64,000 nt of DNA from Linepithema humile (lineage: Eukaryota; Arthropoda; Insecta; Hymenoptera; Formicidae). The position numbers and the translations under genes were made by a program. Location: positions 6,310,501 through 6,374,500 of the forward strand of contig NC_090129.1 of NCBI RefSeq assembly GCF_040581485.1. The letters run 5' to 3'. The notes beneath the pieces were generated by a model. The model saw nothing but the letters and a program-made list of their open reading frames with translations, did no database searches and had not been told where the DNA came from. Within the stretch, counting starts at the first letter, position 1. The number at the start of each line of letters is the position of its first letter. Positions 57,511-64,000 of this stretch are shown here, piece by piece.

Positions 57511-59207
57511 AATTAATTATAGTTTCTCTTTAGCTAACTTTTGAGACATCAGATATAACTTTGATTACCTTGATTAATCCATGAAGAAAGATAGCCAATT
57601 TTGAACGGTGATTGTTTTCGCTATCCGACAAACGCTGAGAGAAAAAAATTGTCGACAGTGGAAAATAAAATAGACTACCTTTCTTCACAAGCATATATTT
57701 ATTATTCAGCATTGATATATATATACATTATTATTATTATTCGTTGCAATTTATTATCAATATGTGCGATAAGCGTATTCTAAACAAACAACAAAAATAT
57801 TATCGCCGACGAAACTACAGTAAACAGCTACGTGCGTATTTACTACGAAAAACAAGGTAAAAAGCTTGCACGTCGTTCGTTTGCACGCATTTTCGTAAAA
57901 ATATTTTCTTGCCGATTCCTCGAGGCTTTGCAATTAATAAAAGTTGATGTGTACAAGAGTTATTTCGTAAGAATTAAAAATTCTAAGCGTGTCACGGTGC
58001 GTTGACCGAAAGCGTGTACCAGACGATGGAGAAGGGGCTTTATTACGTCCGAGACGAGAAAACTTTCTGAATAATATATAACGCAATGCGAGAGGTGTTT
58101 ATTATGCTCTGCATGATGGAGAGACGCGTGCTGCGCACTGCAAATTCTAGTAAAAGTCACATATATGGGAGCGTAATTTTCAATCAGCAGCAAGGAGTTT
58201 CCATCGCTTCAGGCTTAATTATTATAGTTTGTATTACGACTCGCGTGCACTCGTAGCATACTAACGAAGTGAAACTTTCGAACGTAAGGAATGCAACGGA
58301 TAAATCTTCCTTGGAAATATATAAAGTTCGCGCACTCTCACCTTCATTTATTACTACGACTGAGACTGCGCACGTCTTAAGCAATTACGTCTTTCGTTAC
58401 TTTGTTAATTATGTTCTTTTACACGTAAAATGCCGTTGACACCAATTAACGTTGTAAACATCGGCGTCAGCTGCGCCATTACCGCATTCGGCAAATTATT
58501 TCATTAGCGTAGTTTACAAACGCCGCGCTTAAAGTGTGTTTCTATCGGCGGGCTAAAAACTACATTCCGCGCAACGCCGCACGGCTACGCGCGGAAAAAC
58601 ACTCGCGCAAACAAATAAAGACAGTAAATCGTGCAAAACAATTAATTCTTGCCATTATCGTAAATCAATCTATCAGCTAGCAAACGCCGGACGTTTAAAC
58701 GCCTCCGTTAAAAAGTCGGAAACGAGCTAACGACCCGGGGATCGATTAAAATGGAATTACTGAACCGTCATGGATTCGATTAATCAAAGTTTCATGCTTG
58801 CGCGGGTACTAAAGCGATAGAAAAACATACGAAATTGTAGGAAAAATCGCGGATGAACGTGTCGAGCGTGCATTCAGAATCACCGTGTATATCCGTGTTG
58901 CACTTTTCGGGCGAAAGTGAATCTCCTATTGTGAATTACACGAACGTCGAACGTAGATCGACGCAAATCGATCTTACGCGCGGTTACATAAGAAAGCTTG
59001 ATGCATCCCGATAACCAATAAATGGCTACATCGACGCAGGTAACCGGCGAACAGCCAGCGTGCGCTCGGTCGGCTACTCGGACCTCTTCGTCCTCAGCAA
59101 GAAGGACATGTGGGACGTGCTCAAGGAATATCCGGCCGCCAGAGTACGCCTGGAAGCCATCGCAGTCAAGAGGCTGGAGAAGTACAAGAGAGCTCCTCTG
59201 GAGAAAG
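1575..59207 (+). CDS. Cngl: Partial CNG channel subunit gene (six exons, S5 to C-helix)
   Basis: Spliced gene for a cyclic-nucleotide-gated cation channel subunit of the plasma membrane, expected to pass Na+/Ca2+ when cGMP or cAMP binds its cytoplasmic domain. The six exons total 986 nt (about 328 residues), and every junction keeps frame: phases are 2 in, then 2, 1, 1, 1, 1, 1 out. In order they encode the S4-S5 linker, S5, pore, S6, C-linker and cyclic-nucleotide-binding domain (CNBD). The pore motif TTIGDLP differs from the TIGETP of classical CNGA subunits, and the CNBD reads FGEISIL then NRRTAS. From memory the whole stretch resembles insect Cngl more than CngA or CngB; I could not search. 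S1-S4 and the start codon lie before base 1, and the C-terminal tail lies past base 64000. The gene is intact as far as visible. It hosts a nested gene in its 44-kb intron. Confidence 0.9.
1830..3339 (+). other. Channel intron between pore and S6 exons
   Basis: 1,510 bases, AT-rich. Nothing else supported. Confidence 0.85.
3340..3470 (+). CDS. Cngl: CNG channel exon: post-pore and S6 gate
   Basis: Acceptor TTTTTTCAG ending at 3339; donor GTGAGT at 3471. It joins the previous exon as AG|G, giving LPRPRSKSEYLF across the junction. The following hydrophobic segment (QLLFGLLLFATVLGHVANIV) is S6, which lines the inner pore, ending in SAARKEFQ, the S6/C-linker boundary conserved across CNG channels. 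It leaves one base (G) to complete an alanine codon in the exon at 47787, across an intron of 44,316 bases. Confidence 0.93.
3471..10074 (+). other. 5' part of the 44-kb channel intron
   Basis: Mostly AT-rich, with a slightly GC-richer stretch near 4240-4620. No supported genes or RNA genes. The sequence just before 10075 shows no convincing core promoter, although a nested-gene promoter should lie somewhere near here if first exon A is real. Confidence 0.7.
6741..6766. repeat. A10 run joined to (TA)8
   Basis: Ten A followed by eight TA units in AT-rich intron sequence. Confidence 0.9.
10075..10222 (+). CDS. Nested gene, candidate first exon A
   Basis: Opens with ATG and reads MAPAQPGGKAGAGNEEGGGK, then VVSNVDFMKLTGQGKSGSGK, then PAANAYFD, ending at a near-consensus donor CG|GTACGT at 10223. 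Beyond the donor the frame stays open only to 10257. The Gly/Lys-rich composition stands out from flanking AT-rich sequence. It leaves one G (phase 1), which fits the exon at 18120. It would equally fit the channel exon at 47787, so its membership in the nested gene is inferred. No upstream promoter motif is convincing. Confidence 0.5.
10075..21216 (+). CDS. Nested gene for an unrecognised tail-anchored membrane protein
   Basis: A multi-exon gene inside the large channel intron, on the same strand. I do not recognise the protein. Joining 10075-10222, 18120-18226, 18407-18533, 18646-18780, 19975-20136, 20632-20796 and 21110-21216 gives 951 nt, or 316 residues plus stop, with no internal stop and matching phases (1, 0, 1, 1, 1, 1). 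The product has a Gly/Lys-rich N-terminus, two Cys-pair exons, a polar acidic middle and one hydrophobic helix about 11 residues from the C-terminus. That layout predicts a cytoplasmic protein anchored by its tail. Support is internal: phase agreement over seven exons, good splice sites at most junctions, and a transmembrane segment in the terminal exon. The first exon and the exact end of the fourth are least certain. Confidence 0.6.
12719..12748. repeat. Perfect 12-bp inverted repeat
   Basis: ATATATATGTGA and its exact reverse complement TCACATATATAT are separated by six bases (CGTGGA). It may be a simple cruciform or a symmetrical binding site. No known factor is assigned. Confidence 0.6.
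16848..16876. repeat. (TA)n microsatellite
   Basis: About 10 TA units with an ACATATA interruption, in the first intron of the nested gene. Confidence 0.85.
17389..17551 (+). CDS. Nested gene, candidate alternative first exon B
   Basis: ATG with purine at -3 (GACATGA) opens a frame reading MTEREEAIRKTTGGPSPAPE, then LVPSEVHAKGVLESFACDPD, then CRNSDLTEDSTLIV. A donor C|GTAACG at 17552 leaves phase 1, the phase needed by the exon at 18120. Sixteen codons upstream of the ATG are also open, back to TGA at 17341-17343. Polar, acidic composition resembles the downstream exons. Without splicing the frame runs to 17599. It cannot be entered from exon A without a frame conflict at any plausible acceptor, so an alternative start is the simplest reading. 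Confidence 0.38.
18120..18226 (+). CDS. Nested gene exon 2, first Cys-pair exon
   Basis: Pyrimidine-rich acceptor ending AAGGCAG at 18119. Reads (V)EKLPKGCDHRRDCKSIEES, then MTSKKTRKEQCCKSKQ, very basic. It contains GC-x5-CK, which recurs in the next exon. The donor CAG|GTTTAA is weak, and an in-frame TAA lies immediately beyond it. Phase 1 in, phase 0 out. Confidence 0.5.
18407..18533 (+). CDS. Nested gene exon 3, second Cys-pair exon
   Basis: Acceptor AATTTTAG ending at 18406 after a T-rich tract; donor GTTTGT at 18534. The frame is open from the acceptor: KKIIRIKSKTEQTMPIIG, then CTKEDNCKRDAFLKSRQLAA, then ERAT. Phase 0 in, phase 1 out. GC-x5-CK followed by a Lys/Arg/Ser stretch parallels exon 2 and may reflect an ancient exon duplication. 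Confidence 0.55.
18646..18780 (+). CDS. Nested gene exon 4, polar linker
   Basis: Acceptor AAACTAG ending at 18645, with a weak pyrimidine tract; strong donor G|GTGAGC at 18781. Reads (E)NPHKQEKSTDPRKIAEAAV, then LSSVTSDLPGNPDDVARHAA, then GNKHL. Phase 1 on both sides. The frame stays open and coding-like for a further 75 codons to TGA at 19005-19007 (for example SVEIPQATTTAPETIVQAQQ). A longer form of this exon, or intron retention giving a product without the membrane anchor, is therefore possible. Confidence 0.55.
18781..19974 (+). other. Nested-gene intron 4 with unexplained open segments
   Basis: The first 220 bases continue exon 4's frame to TGA at 19005. A second open block, 19611-19786, follows a strong acceptor and ends at a GGGTAAAT donor, but its phases do not fit exons 4 and 5. 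The rest is AT-rich. Confidence 0.5.
19975..20136 (+). CDS. Nested gene exon 5, Thr run and acidic linker
   Basis: Possible acceptor AGs end at 19971, 19974 or 19979; the first two keep the phase-1 frame from exon 4. Donor G|GTAAAG at 20137. Reads QDGDLPTNNNSTTTTTAVSI, then DVSGNIEKLHPNEKHAND, then CPPLIVLITGMMEDE. The Thr run is encoded by a short ACG repeat at 20010-20024. The short hydrophobic patch PPLIVLITGMM is too short for a confident membrane span. Confidence 0.58.
20137..20631 (+). other. Nested-gene intron 5
   Basis: 495 bases between exons 5 and 6, bounded by GTAAAG and TTTCTGCAG. Nothing else is seen. Confidence 0.6.
20632..20796 (+). CDS. Nested gene exon 6, acidic juxtamembrane region
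   Basis: Clear acceptor TGTTTCTGCAG ending at 20631; donor A|GTGAGA at 20797. Reads (E)SVAHQTVDSETIKSEMPDG, then VENSSLWTAIEDTQGDGSAE, then SVIDEGCELDEEKNE. Strongly acidic. Phase 1 on both sides. It leads directly into the membrane-anchor exon. Confidence 0.65.
20797..21109 (+). other. Nested-gene intron 6
   Basis: 313 bases bounded by GTGAGA and TTCACAG, with a long pyrimidine tract before the acceptor. Nothing else is seen. Confidence 0.6.
21110..21216 (+). CDS. Nested gene terminal exon, C-terminal membrane anchor
   Basis: Acceptor TTCGTTCACAG ending at 21109 after a long pyrimidine tract. With the carried A it reads RYQTAVFTLATFAAVFVLY, then VYVVYNLSSPPTLFHI and stop TAA (21214-21216). 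About 20 uninterrupted hydrophobic residues followed by an 11-residue tail is the classic tail-anchor arrangement. The tail contains an N-L-S sequon, though it is probably too close to the membrane for efficient glycosylation. A longer ORF over the same bases in another frame is a shadow. Confidence 0.65.
21559..21564 (+). promoter_or_regulatory. Candidate polyadenylation signal of the nested gene
   Basis: AATAAA 343 bases after the nested stop codon, within AT-rich sequence followed by a T/G-containing stretch. It is the first canonical hexamer I see downstream on the plus strand. The motif alone is weak evidence. Confidence 0.35.
22999..23284. mobile_element. TTAA-flanked short inverted-repeat element
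   Basis: A 278-bp segment sits between two TTAA tetramers (22999-23002 and 23281-23284). Its left end reads GGGAATTTTCTAG and the reverse complement of its right end GGAGGATTTCTAC, an imperfect terminal inverted repeat. TTAA target duplications with such ends occur in piggyBac and Kolobok superfamilies. It has no transposase ORF, so it would be a non-autonomous copy. The ORF at 23064-23264 is not coding-like. Confidence 0.42.
26219..26284. repeat. Tandem duplication with TA repeat
   Basis: ATATTTACCACA plus a TA tract (26218-26250) is followed by a second copy ATATTTACCACACATATATA (26255-26274). It is a small direct duplication with microsatellite expansion. Confidence 0.7.
27974..28007. repeat. 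Poly-T run, 34 bases
   Basis: Thirty-four consecutive T. It could be the reverse-strand poly-A tail of an old retroposed sequence, but the flanks show nothing recognisable, so it is annotated only as a homopolymer. Confidence 0.9.
30720..30893. mobile_element. Hairpin MITE, about 174 bp, non-autonomous
   Basis: The whole element is a long imperfect inverted repeat. The left end (ACAGAGTGTTCCAGATCAGT) pairs with the reverse complement of the right end (ACAGGGTGTCCTAGACCAAC), and both continue to CGTATCAC. Inner arms also pair, around CTTTATACTAAA at 30792-30803 against 30820-30831, leaving a loop of about 16 bases. There is no coding capacity. The size and end-to-end palindrome fit a DNA-transposon-derived MITE; the family is not identified. 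Flanks are TA-rich. Confidence 0.75.
34851..36850. other. CpG-rich patch in the large intron
   Basis: Dense CpG from about 34.9 to 35.96 kb and again at 36.4-36.78 kb, with overlapping ORFs in most frames and no splice-consistent coding exon. A palindrome CAGTCGCCGCGACTG lies at 35398-35412. It is a candidate cis-regulatory region or internal promoter, by composition only. Confidence 0.4.
36851..41150. other. Mostly AT-rich large-intron sequence
   Basis: No supported gene or RNA. A GC-richer stretch at about 38.2-39.3 kb contains a 189-codon minus-strand ORF without coding features. Confidence 0.7.
41151..45650. other. Second CpG-rich block of the large intron
   Basis: Extended GC-rich sequence with many overlapping ORFs up to 212 codons on both strands, Arg-rich and lacking recognisable motifs or conserved splice structure. 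It includes a CT microsatellite. No gene called. Confidence 0.6.
41434..41475. repeat. (CT)n microsatellite
   Basis: Imperfect CT repeat inside a GC-rich part of the large intron. It gives rise to spurious Ser/Leu- or Arg/Glu-rich ORFs on the two strands. Confidence 0.9.
45651..47786 (+). other. 3' end of the large channel intron
   Basis: AT-rich, with no coding signal, ending in the TTGGTTGCAG acceptor. Confidence 0.75.
47787..47927 (+). CDS. Cngl: CNG channel exon: C-linker, A'-C' helices
   Basis: Acceptor TTGGTTGCAG ending at 47786; donor GTAAGT at 47928. With the G carried over from 3470 it reads AKLDGVKTYMRMRRVP, then VIKWFDYLWLTQK, then a stretch ending LPD, matching the C-linker that couples nucleotide binding to the gate. 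The tryptophan-aromatic motif KWFDYLW is a CNG hallmark. It leaves phase 1 (G + AT = Asp). Confidence 0.93.
47928..52049 (+). other. Channel intron between the two C-linker exons
   Basis: 4.1 kb with a TC microsatellite. An ORF at 50275-50664 begins with a hydrophobic stretch but continues into Arg-rich, non-coding-like sequence. Nothing else. Confidence 0.75.
48790..48836. repeat. (TC)n microsatellite
   Basis: About 20 uninterrupted TC units followed by an imperfect TTCTC stretch, in the intron after the C-linker exon. Confidence 0.95.
52050..52202 (+). CDS. Cngl: CNG channel exon: distal C-linker and start of the CNBD
   Basis: Acceptor GCGTTGCAG ending at 52049; donor GTAAGA at 52203. It reads DKLKAEIAINVHLDTLRRV, then IFQNTEAGFLCELVLRLRP, then VLFSPGDYICRK. 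The last part enters the beta-roll of the cyclic-nucleotide-binding domain (PGDYI...KG is a general CNBD motif). Phase 1 out, completed as glycine by the next exon. Confidence 0.93.
52203..54026 (+). other. Channel intron inside the CNBD
   Basis: 1.8 kb, AT-rich with a GC-richer stretch at about 52.4-52.6 and 53.2-53.4 kb. No gene. Confidence 0.8.
54027..54164 (+). CDS. Cngl: CNG channel exon: CNBD beta-roll and phosphate-binding cassette
   Basis: Acceptor GCTTGCAG ending at 54026; donor GTAAAG at 54165. It reads GEVGKEMYIVNRGRLQVV, then ADNGKTVLATLKAGSY, then FGEISILNMGTAG. FGEISIL is the phosphate-binding cassette that contacts the ribose-phosphate of cGMP/cAMP. The intron splits the cassette between GTA-G and NRRTAS. 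The upstream ATG at 54017 lies in the intron and is not used. Confidence 0.93.
54471..54564. repeat. Long imperfect (CT)n microsatellite
   Basis: About 94 bases of CT repeats with a few TT or TA interruptions, 307 bases after the phosphate-binding-cassette exon. It is the longest pyrimidine tract in the window. Confidence 0.95.
57446..57507. repeat. (TA)n and ATATG-type tract
   Basis: Two TA-repeat blocks separated by a short ACATACATCACAAAT segment, self-complementary overall. Confidence 0.85.
59040..59207 (+). CDS. Cngl: CNG channel exon: end of CNBD and C-helix
   Basis: Acceptor CATCGACGCAG ending at 59039; donor GTGAGT at 59208. It reads NRRTASVRSVGYSDLFVLS, then KKDMWDVLKEYPAARVRLEA, then a basic C-helix IAVKRLEKYKRAPLEK. 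The Arg-Thr pair of RRTAS is the conserved purine/phosphate contact. The next exon must supply two bases; I do not see a convincing conserved one before the window ends. Retaining the following intron would add about 33 codons and stop at 59303-59305. Confidence 0.92.
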
Positions 59208-62200
59208 GTGAGTCGACAAGTTCTGTTTTGTCTTCGCTCGCTTTTCCGCTTGCGCAAGTATATACAAACAGCTATCATATTTCTCTAACAGCGCTGAATA
59301 AATAGAGCAGAATCGACGGGTCGCAGCGCCCTTCGATCGGCGCAAACTTTGTCAAGCGAGGATTACAGCTTGGAAATTTTTAAAACTAAACATTAAGGAA
59401 GCTTTTAAAAATATCTCTGATAAAATTCACTGATTTTTACATCCAAAAACGATGAATCACTTATTTAGCAAAGTTAAATTGATAAAATTTTTTTAGCTAT
59501 TTTGAATAGCTAATTGTTGATTAGCTCGCACCGACATTGTTTCAGCCTTTGTTTTATTTAGTGAAATCGTAACAAAAACAAATATGTTAATTTGCTGCTC
59601 TGAAAATGTCGGAGACAAAACTTTTGCGTCCACTTGCAATTCTGCTCACTTCTCTTGTATGTAAAGCATGTTTCGCGAATGATTTCAAGATAACTCGTAA
59701 GTGTGTGTGTATGTGTATGTGTGACGTCGCATCCGCGAAATACATCACGTCGGAAATACGCTGAAAACTGCTTTTCAATTCACTTGTCTTCGAAGCGCGG
59801 AACAGACTCGAATTCGAGTCTAGGCGCGCGTCGCGTGCTACGAGTAGCTTGGCGCGCAACCGAAACGCCACGAATGCCTTCTGAAACTTTCCTCGTTATC
59901 ATCGTTAAAATAGCTAGACGCGCGGAAGTTTACGCGCCCTCGGCAAGGTAAGTTCTTCGGGGCGCGGATGCCATTCGGGGAACTTTGAACCGGAACCGAG
60001 AACGGGAGATTCCATCAAGATATGCTCGTTGCTGGAACAGTGTATTAACGAATTAATCGACCTGGAAACGCTCTCGGTCTTGTATAGCGATAGTCATTAA
60101 AGATGTCTTTGAAGCGGATACATTGTGTCGCATTCTCGCGTAATAGTTCCGGGAAGACAAGCTGCAAATTTGACGTTTGCAATAGAGCAGAGTCGTTATT
60201 ATGAAACTTGTTTCAAATTTAATTGGATTGATGCTTGCAAAAGGAGCCACGAGTCTCAAGGATCATTAAATTTTGTTAAATATGAAATTTTATTGATTAT
60301 AACATTATAACCGAATAATTTTTTACACGTCAAGTACTTAATATCGTCATTTTAATTTAGGCGAAAAATTTACATTCGTATTCAATGAAATTAAATAACT
60401 AACAAATTTTATTTTTATTATATTTATGTGCTGTGTGCTTTTTCTGCCGTCATCGATTCAACTATGTCCGATACAATCGAAACTTAGCTACGAATACTTT
60501 ATCAGGATTTACAGTCAAACTTTGCTCCAAGTAAAATTTCCAGCTGCAAGAGAATCAATCTTCGAAAAATATTTCTGCACTTCAAAGAACATTTCCACCT
60601 TTCAATAAAGATAGAACTATAGTTTAACAAGTTTGACAAACTTCTTATTTATCGATTAACTTCTACTGGAGTTTCTTCAAGAAGAATTTGAATTAATTTC
60701 TCATTAACTTATTCAGTCGATATAAATTTTTCCACTTTTCACTTCGTAAATTCTAATTTTATTGTGGACAAGAAATAGCGCTAAGATTAATAAAACGGCA
60801 GCTTTTCCGTCCTTTATTTTCATCTCTTTCGGGTCCTGCGACGACTGTGGTAAAATACGTGCTGCCTAAAAAAAAAACGTGTAGACTACGAGTCGACTGC
60901 CTCGAGGGCTATATGCTATCAAAATCTCTCTCATTGCTCGTCTTTTATTTCTAAAAAGCCGTCATTCAAAACATTCTTTTCGACCGCAATTTTTGCTGGA
61001 AAAATACTCGCGATGTTTTTCTACTTTTCTCCCTGCATAATCTTTTCTCATTCTTTCCGCAGACGTAACGAGCGTTCAACGCAAGTGCAATGTCACGTAT
61101 GAAAAGTCAGCTTTCGCAGGCGTAGCTTTAGTAGAACATTTGCAAGAAATAAACAACATTTCTGAAAAAAGGCATATTAACTGAAAAAGATAAATGTCGT
61201 TAGGTGACAAACGACACGGCGCAAACCGTTTTTAAATCTTCTATCGTTTCCACTGTTGACTAAACTTAATTATAAATTTACTTTGTAGCTGGATAAAATG
61301 CGCGAGTATTTCGATTATCCGTATTAAATATATCTTATTTTCTTAATATTATTTGAAGATTGCCGGCGCAAAACCGACGTTCCATCTTCCACAAAGGGAA
61401 ATAGTTTGAACCTCGCTGCCGCGGGTGCAGATAAAATTCAACTCCGTTCAACTCTACTGCGGAAAACAATTTTATTTTTCTTTCGCGGGCGGGAATTCGA
61501 AGCTGCCGAGGGATAAGCGACTATATTATGTTTACCGCAGTTCCGTGACGACGTCGTACTCGAAAGTTTCGTGCGTACTACGGCGAACTTCGCCGCCTTA
61601 TACCACAGGGCGAGCCAAGAGGTGGCTGCTTTGCGCGCGCCGTGAAGTTCCGGATTAATTAATTAAACTCCTCAGCTCTCCTCGCCGCGCCTATTACCAG
61701 CGCGCGCTGACGAAAATCTTTTGAACCAACCGCAACGAAATCACGTCCCCGCTTCGCTGAGTCTTTTCAGTTACCGCTCGCGATCGTCAATATTCCCACG
61801 TTAATGTCTTTGACGATTTTCGGTCCTTGAACTTTGGTCAAGCGTTTAAAAGATATATTTCAAAGTGGCACGAAAAACTTTCAGTGCGCTTTCAATTAAT
61901 CTTGATAATAGTATTCTTTCATACCAACGAGTCTCTTTCATTTTCTCTTTCTTCAATTTTTAACTTAAAAGCCATGAAATGGAGAATTTTAGTGCGAATT
62001 AAAAGAAAAAAATTAATTCGTAAAACGTATTGCGAAGAAAATTAAAATGTATAATATTTATGCGCATATTCACATTTCTGTTGAACTTATTTCGAAAACT
62101 GCTCATTTCTCGCATATTTGCAAATTAACGCAATATTTTTTATGCGGAAACTGTACCGCTTTGATTACGCATGCCGCAAATTTACCGCCACTGTTTTGTA

Positions 62201-64000
62201 TGTTTCCCTCATACATTTCATTTGCCTAATGCAGGGAGCGCACGCAAGGTAAATGCAAGATGGAAATTAGACGGTCGCGTTTAACGCTAAATATACGACT
62301 GCGAGTATCTCTATCTCGATATCTCCGTTTTGAGATTCACTCATCCACATGCGAAATATTTTCACGACCCAATTCCGTGCGCGTGTAAAAGCGCGAGGAA
62401 TGAACCGGGGCGAGTACTCGGCGGCGAAAGTCGATGCTGATGGAGATAAATGGCTAACGGGGAAATCCGGCGATTCTTTTCTTCCGGGCGTCTCGTTGAT
62501 CCGAAATACGCGAAAGCGACGGTCAGAATATCGCAGCACAGCGGATCAAGTTCGGTCTGCGGATCGACGTGTCCGTAGCTCGAAGATTCTCCGAATCCTC
62601 TTTCCATTTTCCGACAAAACATGTGTGGATATACAGAGGTTCCGGAACTACTGAACGTGTCCTTTCGACCGCAAATACCAGAGGACAAACTAAGAAAGAT
62701 GAGAGAGAATATCTGACCATGCATTCTCAACGAGAAGTTAGAGAGGCTATTTCTTTTTTAAAACATGAAAGGAGAAAGAAAAGCGTGAGACGCAGACATG
62801 GAAAAAATAGTCGGAACATTAAAATGCGAAAAGATTTCAAAATTTCAAAATCTGGTATTTTCAACAAATTATTTTCTGAAGAAATATTAATATTAAAATT
62901 TAATTTTTTCGTTATTTTCTTTCTTAATTAATATAGCAGAAGGAAAGATATAATTCACCGAATAATATACCGAATTCTAGAAGCTACAAAGATGATACCG
63001 AATGGAACGAGATATCCCCCAAGATGGAAAGCTCAAGTATTTCCTTAAAGGGACGTCGCTCCACTTTTGAAAATACAATCACCGGTCCATCGTAACATTT
63101 TCCAATAATCCTCTTACTATGCGTTACGGAAACTTATTTCGTTTGTAAACTTTTCGATCCATTCATCACGATGAGAACGATGGACTTTCACTCGTCCCTT
63201 CGCGCTGCCGACGTTACTTTTACGTAGCTACGGGATGATGTATGGGAAAATTAGGTCGCTGTAATAAACGTAATGCGTAACGTGAGTTACGGCCGACCAG
63301 TTACGGAAGAGGAGGAAGTTTGCACATATGCCAACAGCGAAATCCGGCTTACTGATCCGCCGTCAGTATTGGTGCAACGTATTACGTTGGAAAAAAAGTT
63401 GTAAAAAAGATGCGAAAAGAAGATATCATAATAACATTACAAGTTTAAAAGCACGAAGTAAAAAGAAGTACGGTACTTGGCGAATTGCAGTATGAAGAAA
63501 GGTCTTTCGAAAGTGAAACTGTTTGCAGAGAGTGCTCCTACGTCAACGTGCAAGTTATACTTATATCAGACTTCGAACTTAAATAACTTGAAAGAATCGC
63601 GCGTCGTGCAACATAAAGATAACAATTTTTTTTGACGTGTCGACTATTAGCTTTTTGAGCCGCGATTTACCCTGTGTGATATCGTGATATTTAAAGGTCA
63701 TTTTAATTACAAAAGGATTAATTTAACCGGCCCGAGCCCACACGTCCTACATAATAATCAGCTGTTGTACTCGGCAGCCAGCGTTGTGTAGTCATCGCGT
63801 ATTATTAAAACCTAATGATGAGATATTTACGTAAAATATAAATATACTCTTAAAATATCCTTGTTTGCATAATTCACAACTTTGCATCGTGTTTCCTAAC
63901 GCGCAGGCACGCTTTAATCGATTTTGCATAAGCGAACAGAGATCATTAAGCTGTAATCGAGGACCCGACGCGATCGATGCGTCTTTGCCGGGCGAACGAC
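59208..64000 (+). other. Sequence after the last confident channel exon
   Basis: Presumed intron. No conserved CNG tail exon is seen. It holds a weak candidate exon at 61063-61184 and several non-coding ORFs at 62.3-62.9 kb. Confidence 0.6.
61063..61184 (+). CDS. Weak candidate alternative terminal exon of the channel
   Basis: A very strong pyrimidine tract (61015-61060) ends in CCGCAG at 61062. Entering in phase 1 from the exon at 59207 gives DVTSVQRKCNVTYEKSAF, then AGVALVEHLQEINNISEKR and HIN, then stop TGA at 61182-61184. The phase fits and the frame is open for 39 codons, but the peptide does not look like the expected CNG tail. An internal donor-like GTATGA at 61097 could shorten it. 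This may be chance. Confidence 0.2.

Larger units (their letters stand above)
54165..59039 (+). other. Channel intron splitting the phosphate-binding cassette
   Basis: 4.9 kb with the long CT tract, an A12-T8 run at about 55487-55500 and TA repeats. No gene. Confidence 0.75.

Noticed and set aside
1..64000. CRISPR arrays, bacterial operons or prophage genes
   Set aside because: No spaced direct repeats, Shine-Dalgarno-led gene strings or phage proteins. The spliced gene structure is clearly eukaryotic.

Overview
This is a eukaryotic window: there is no operon structure, coding blocks are short and bounded by GT/AG splice sites, introns are long and AT-rich, and microsatellites are common. 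Protein similarity and the mix of AT-rich sequence with CpG-rich patches suggest an insect, most likely a hymenopteran such as an ant. That placement is inference.

The backbone is a partial plus-strand gene for a cyclic-nucleotide-gated (CNG) cation channel, best matching the insect CNG-like subunit (Cngl). Six consecutive coding exons are visible (1575-1829, 3340-3470, 47787-47927, 52050-52202, 54027-54164, 59040-59207). They join in a consistent reading frame from S5 and the pore through S6, the C-linker and the whole cyclic-nucleotide-binding domain. The exons for S1-S4 lie upstream of the window, and the C-terminal tail lies downstream.

The channel gene has a 44.3-kb intron (3471-47786) between the end of S6 and the C-linker. 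In its first half, on the same strand, I reconstruct a nested gene that I do not recognise. Its coding exons are at 10075-10222 (or an alternative first exon at 17389-17551), 18120-18226, 18407-18533, 18646-18780, about 19975-20136, 20632-20796 and 21110-21216. The exons join in frame to about 316 residues: a glycine/lysine-rich N-terminus, two adjacent exons each with a GC-x5-CK motif, a long polar and acidic middle, and one C-terminal transmembrane helix. It looks like a tail-anchored membrane protein and is the most novel item here.

The rest of the large intron (21217-47786) shows no gene I can support. It holds AT-rich sequence, CpG-rich patches (about 27.4-30.5, 31.6-32.1, 33.6-36.8 and 41.2-45.6 kb) that produce many spurious overlapping ORFs, a hairpin MITE (30720-30893), a TTAA-flanked inverted-repeat element (22999-23284), a 34-base poly-T run and CT/TA microsatellites. 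The introns between the channel exons at 47.9-59.0 kb, and the 4.8 kb after the last exon, are ordinary noncoding sequence, with one weak candidate terminal exon at 61063-61184.
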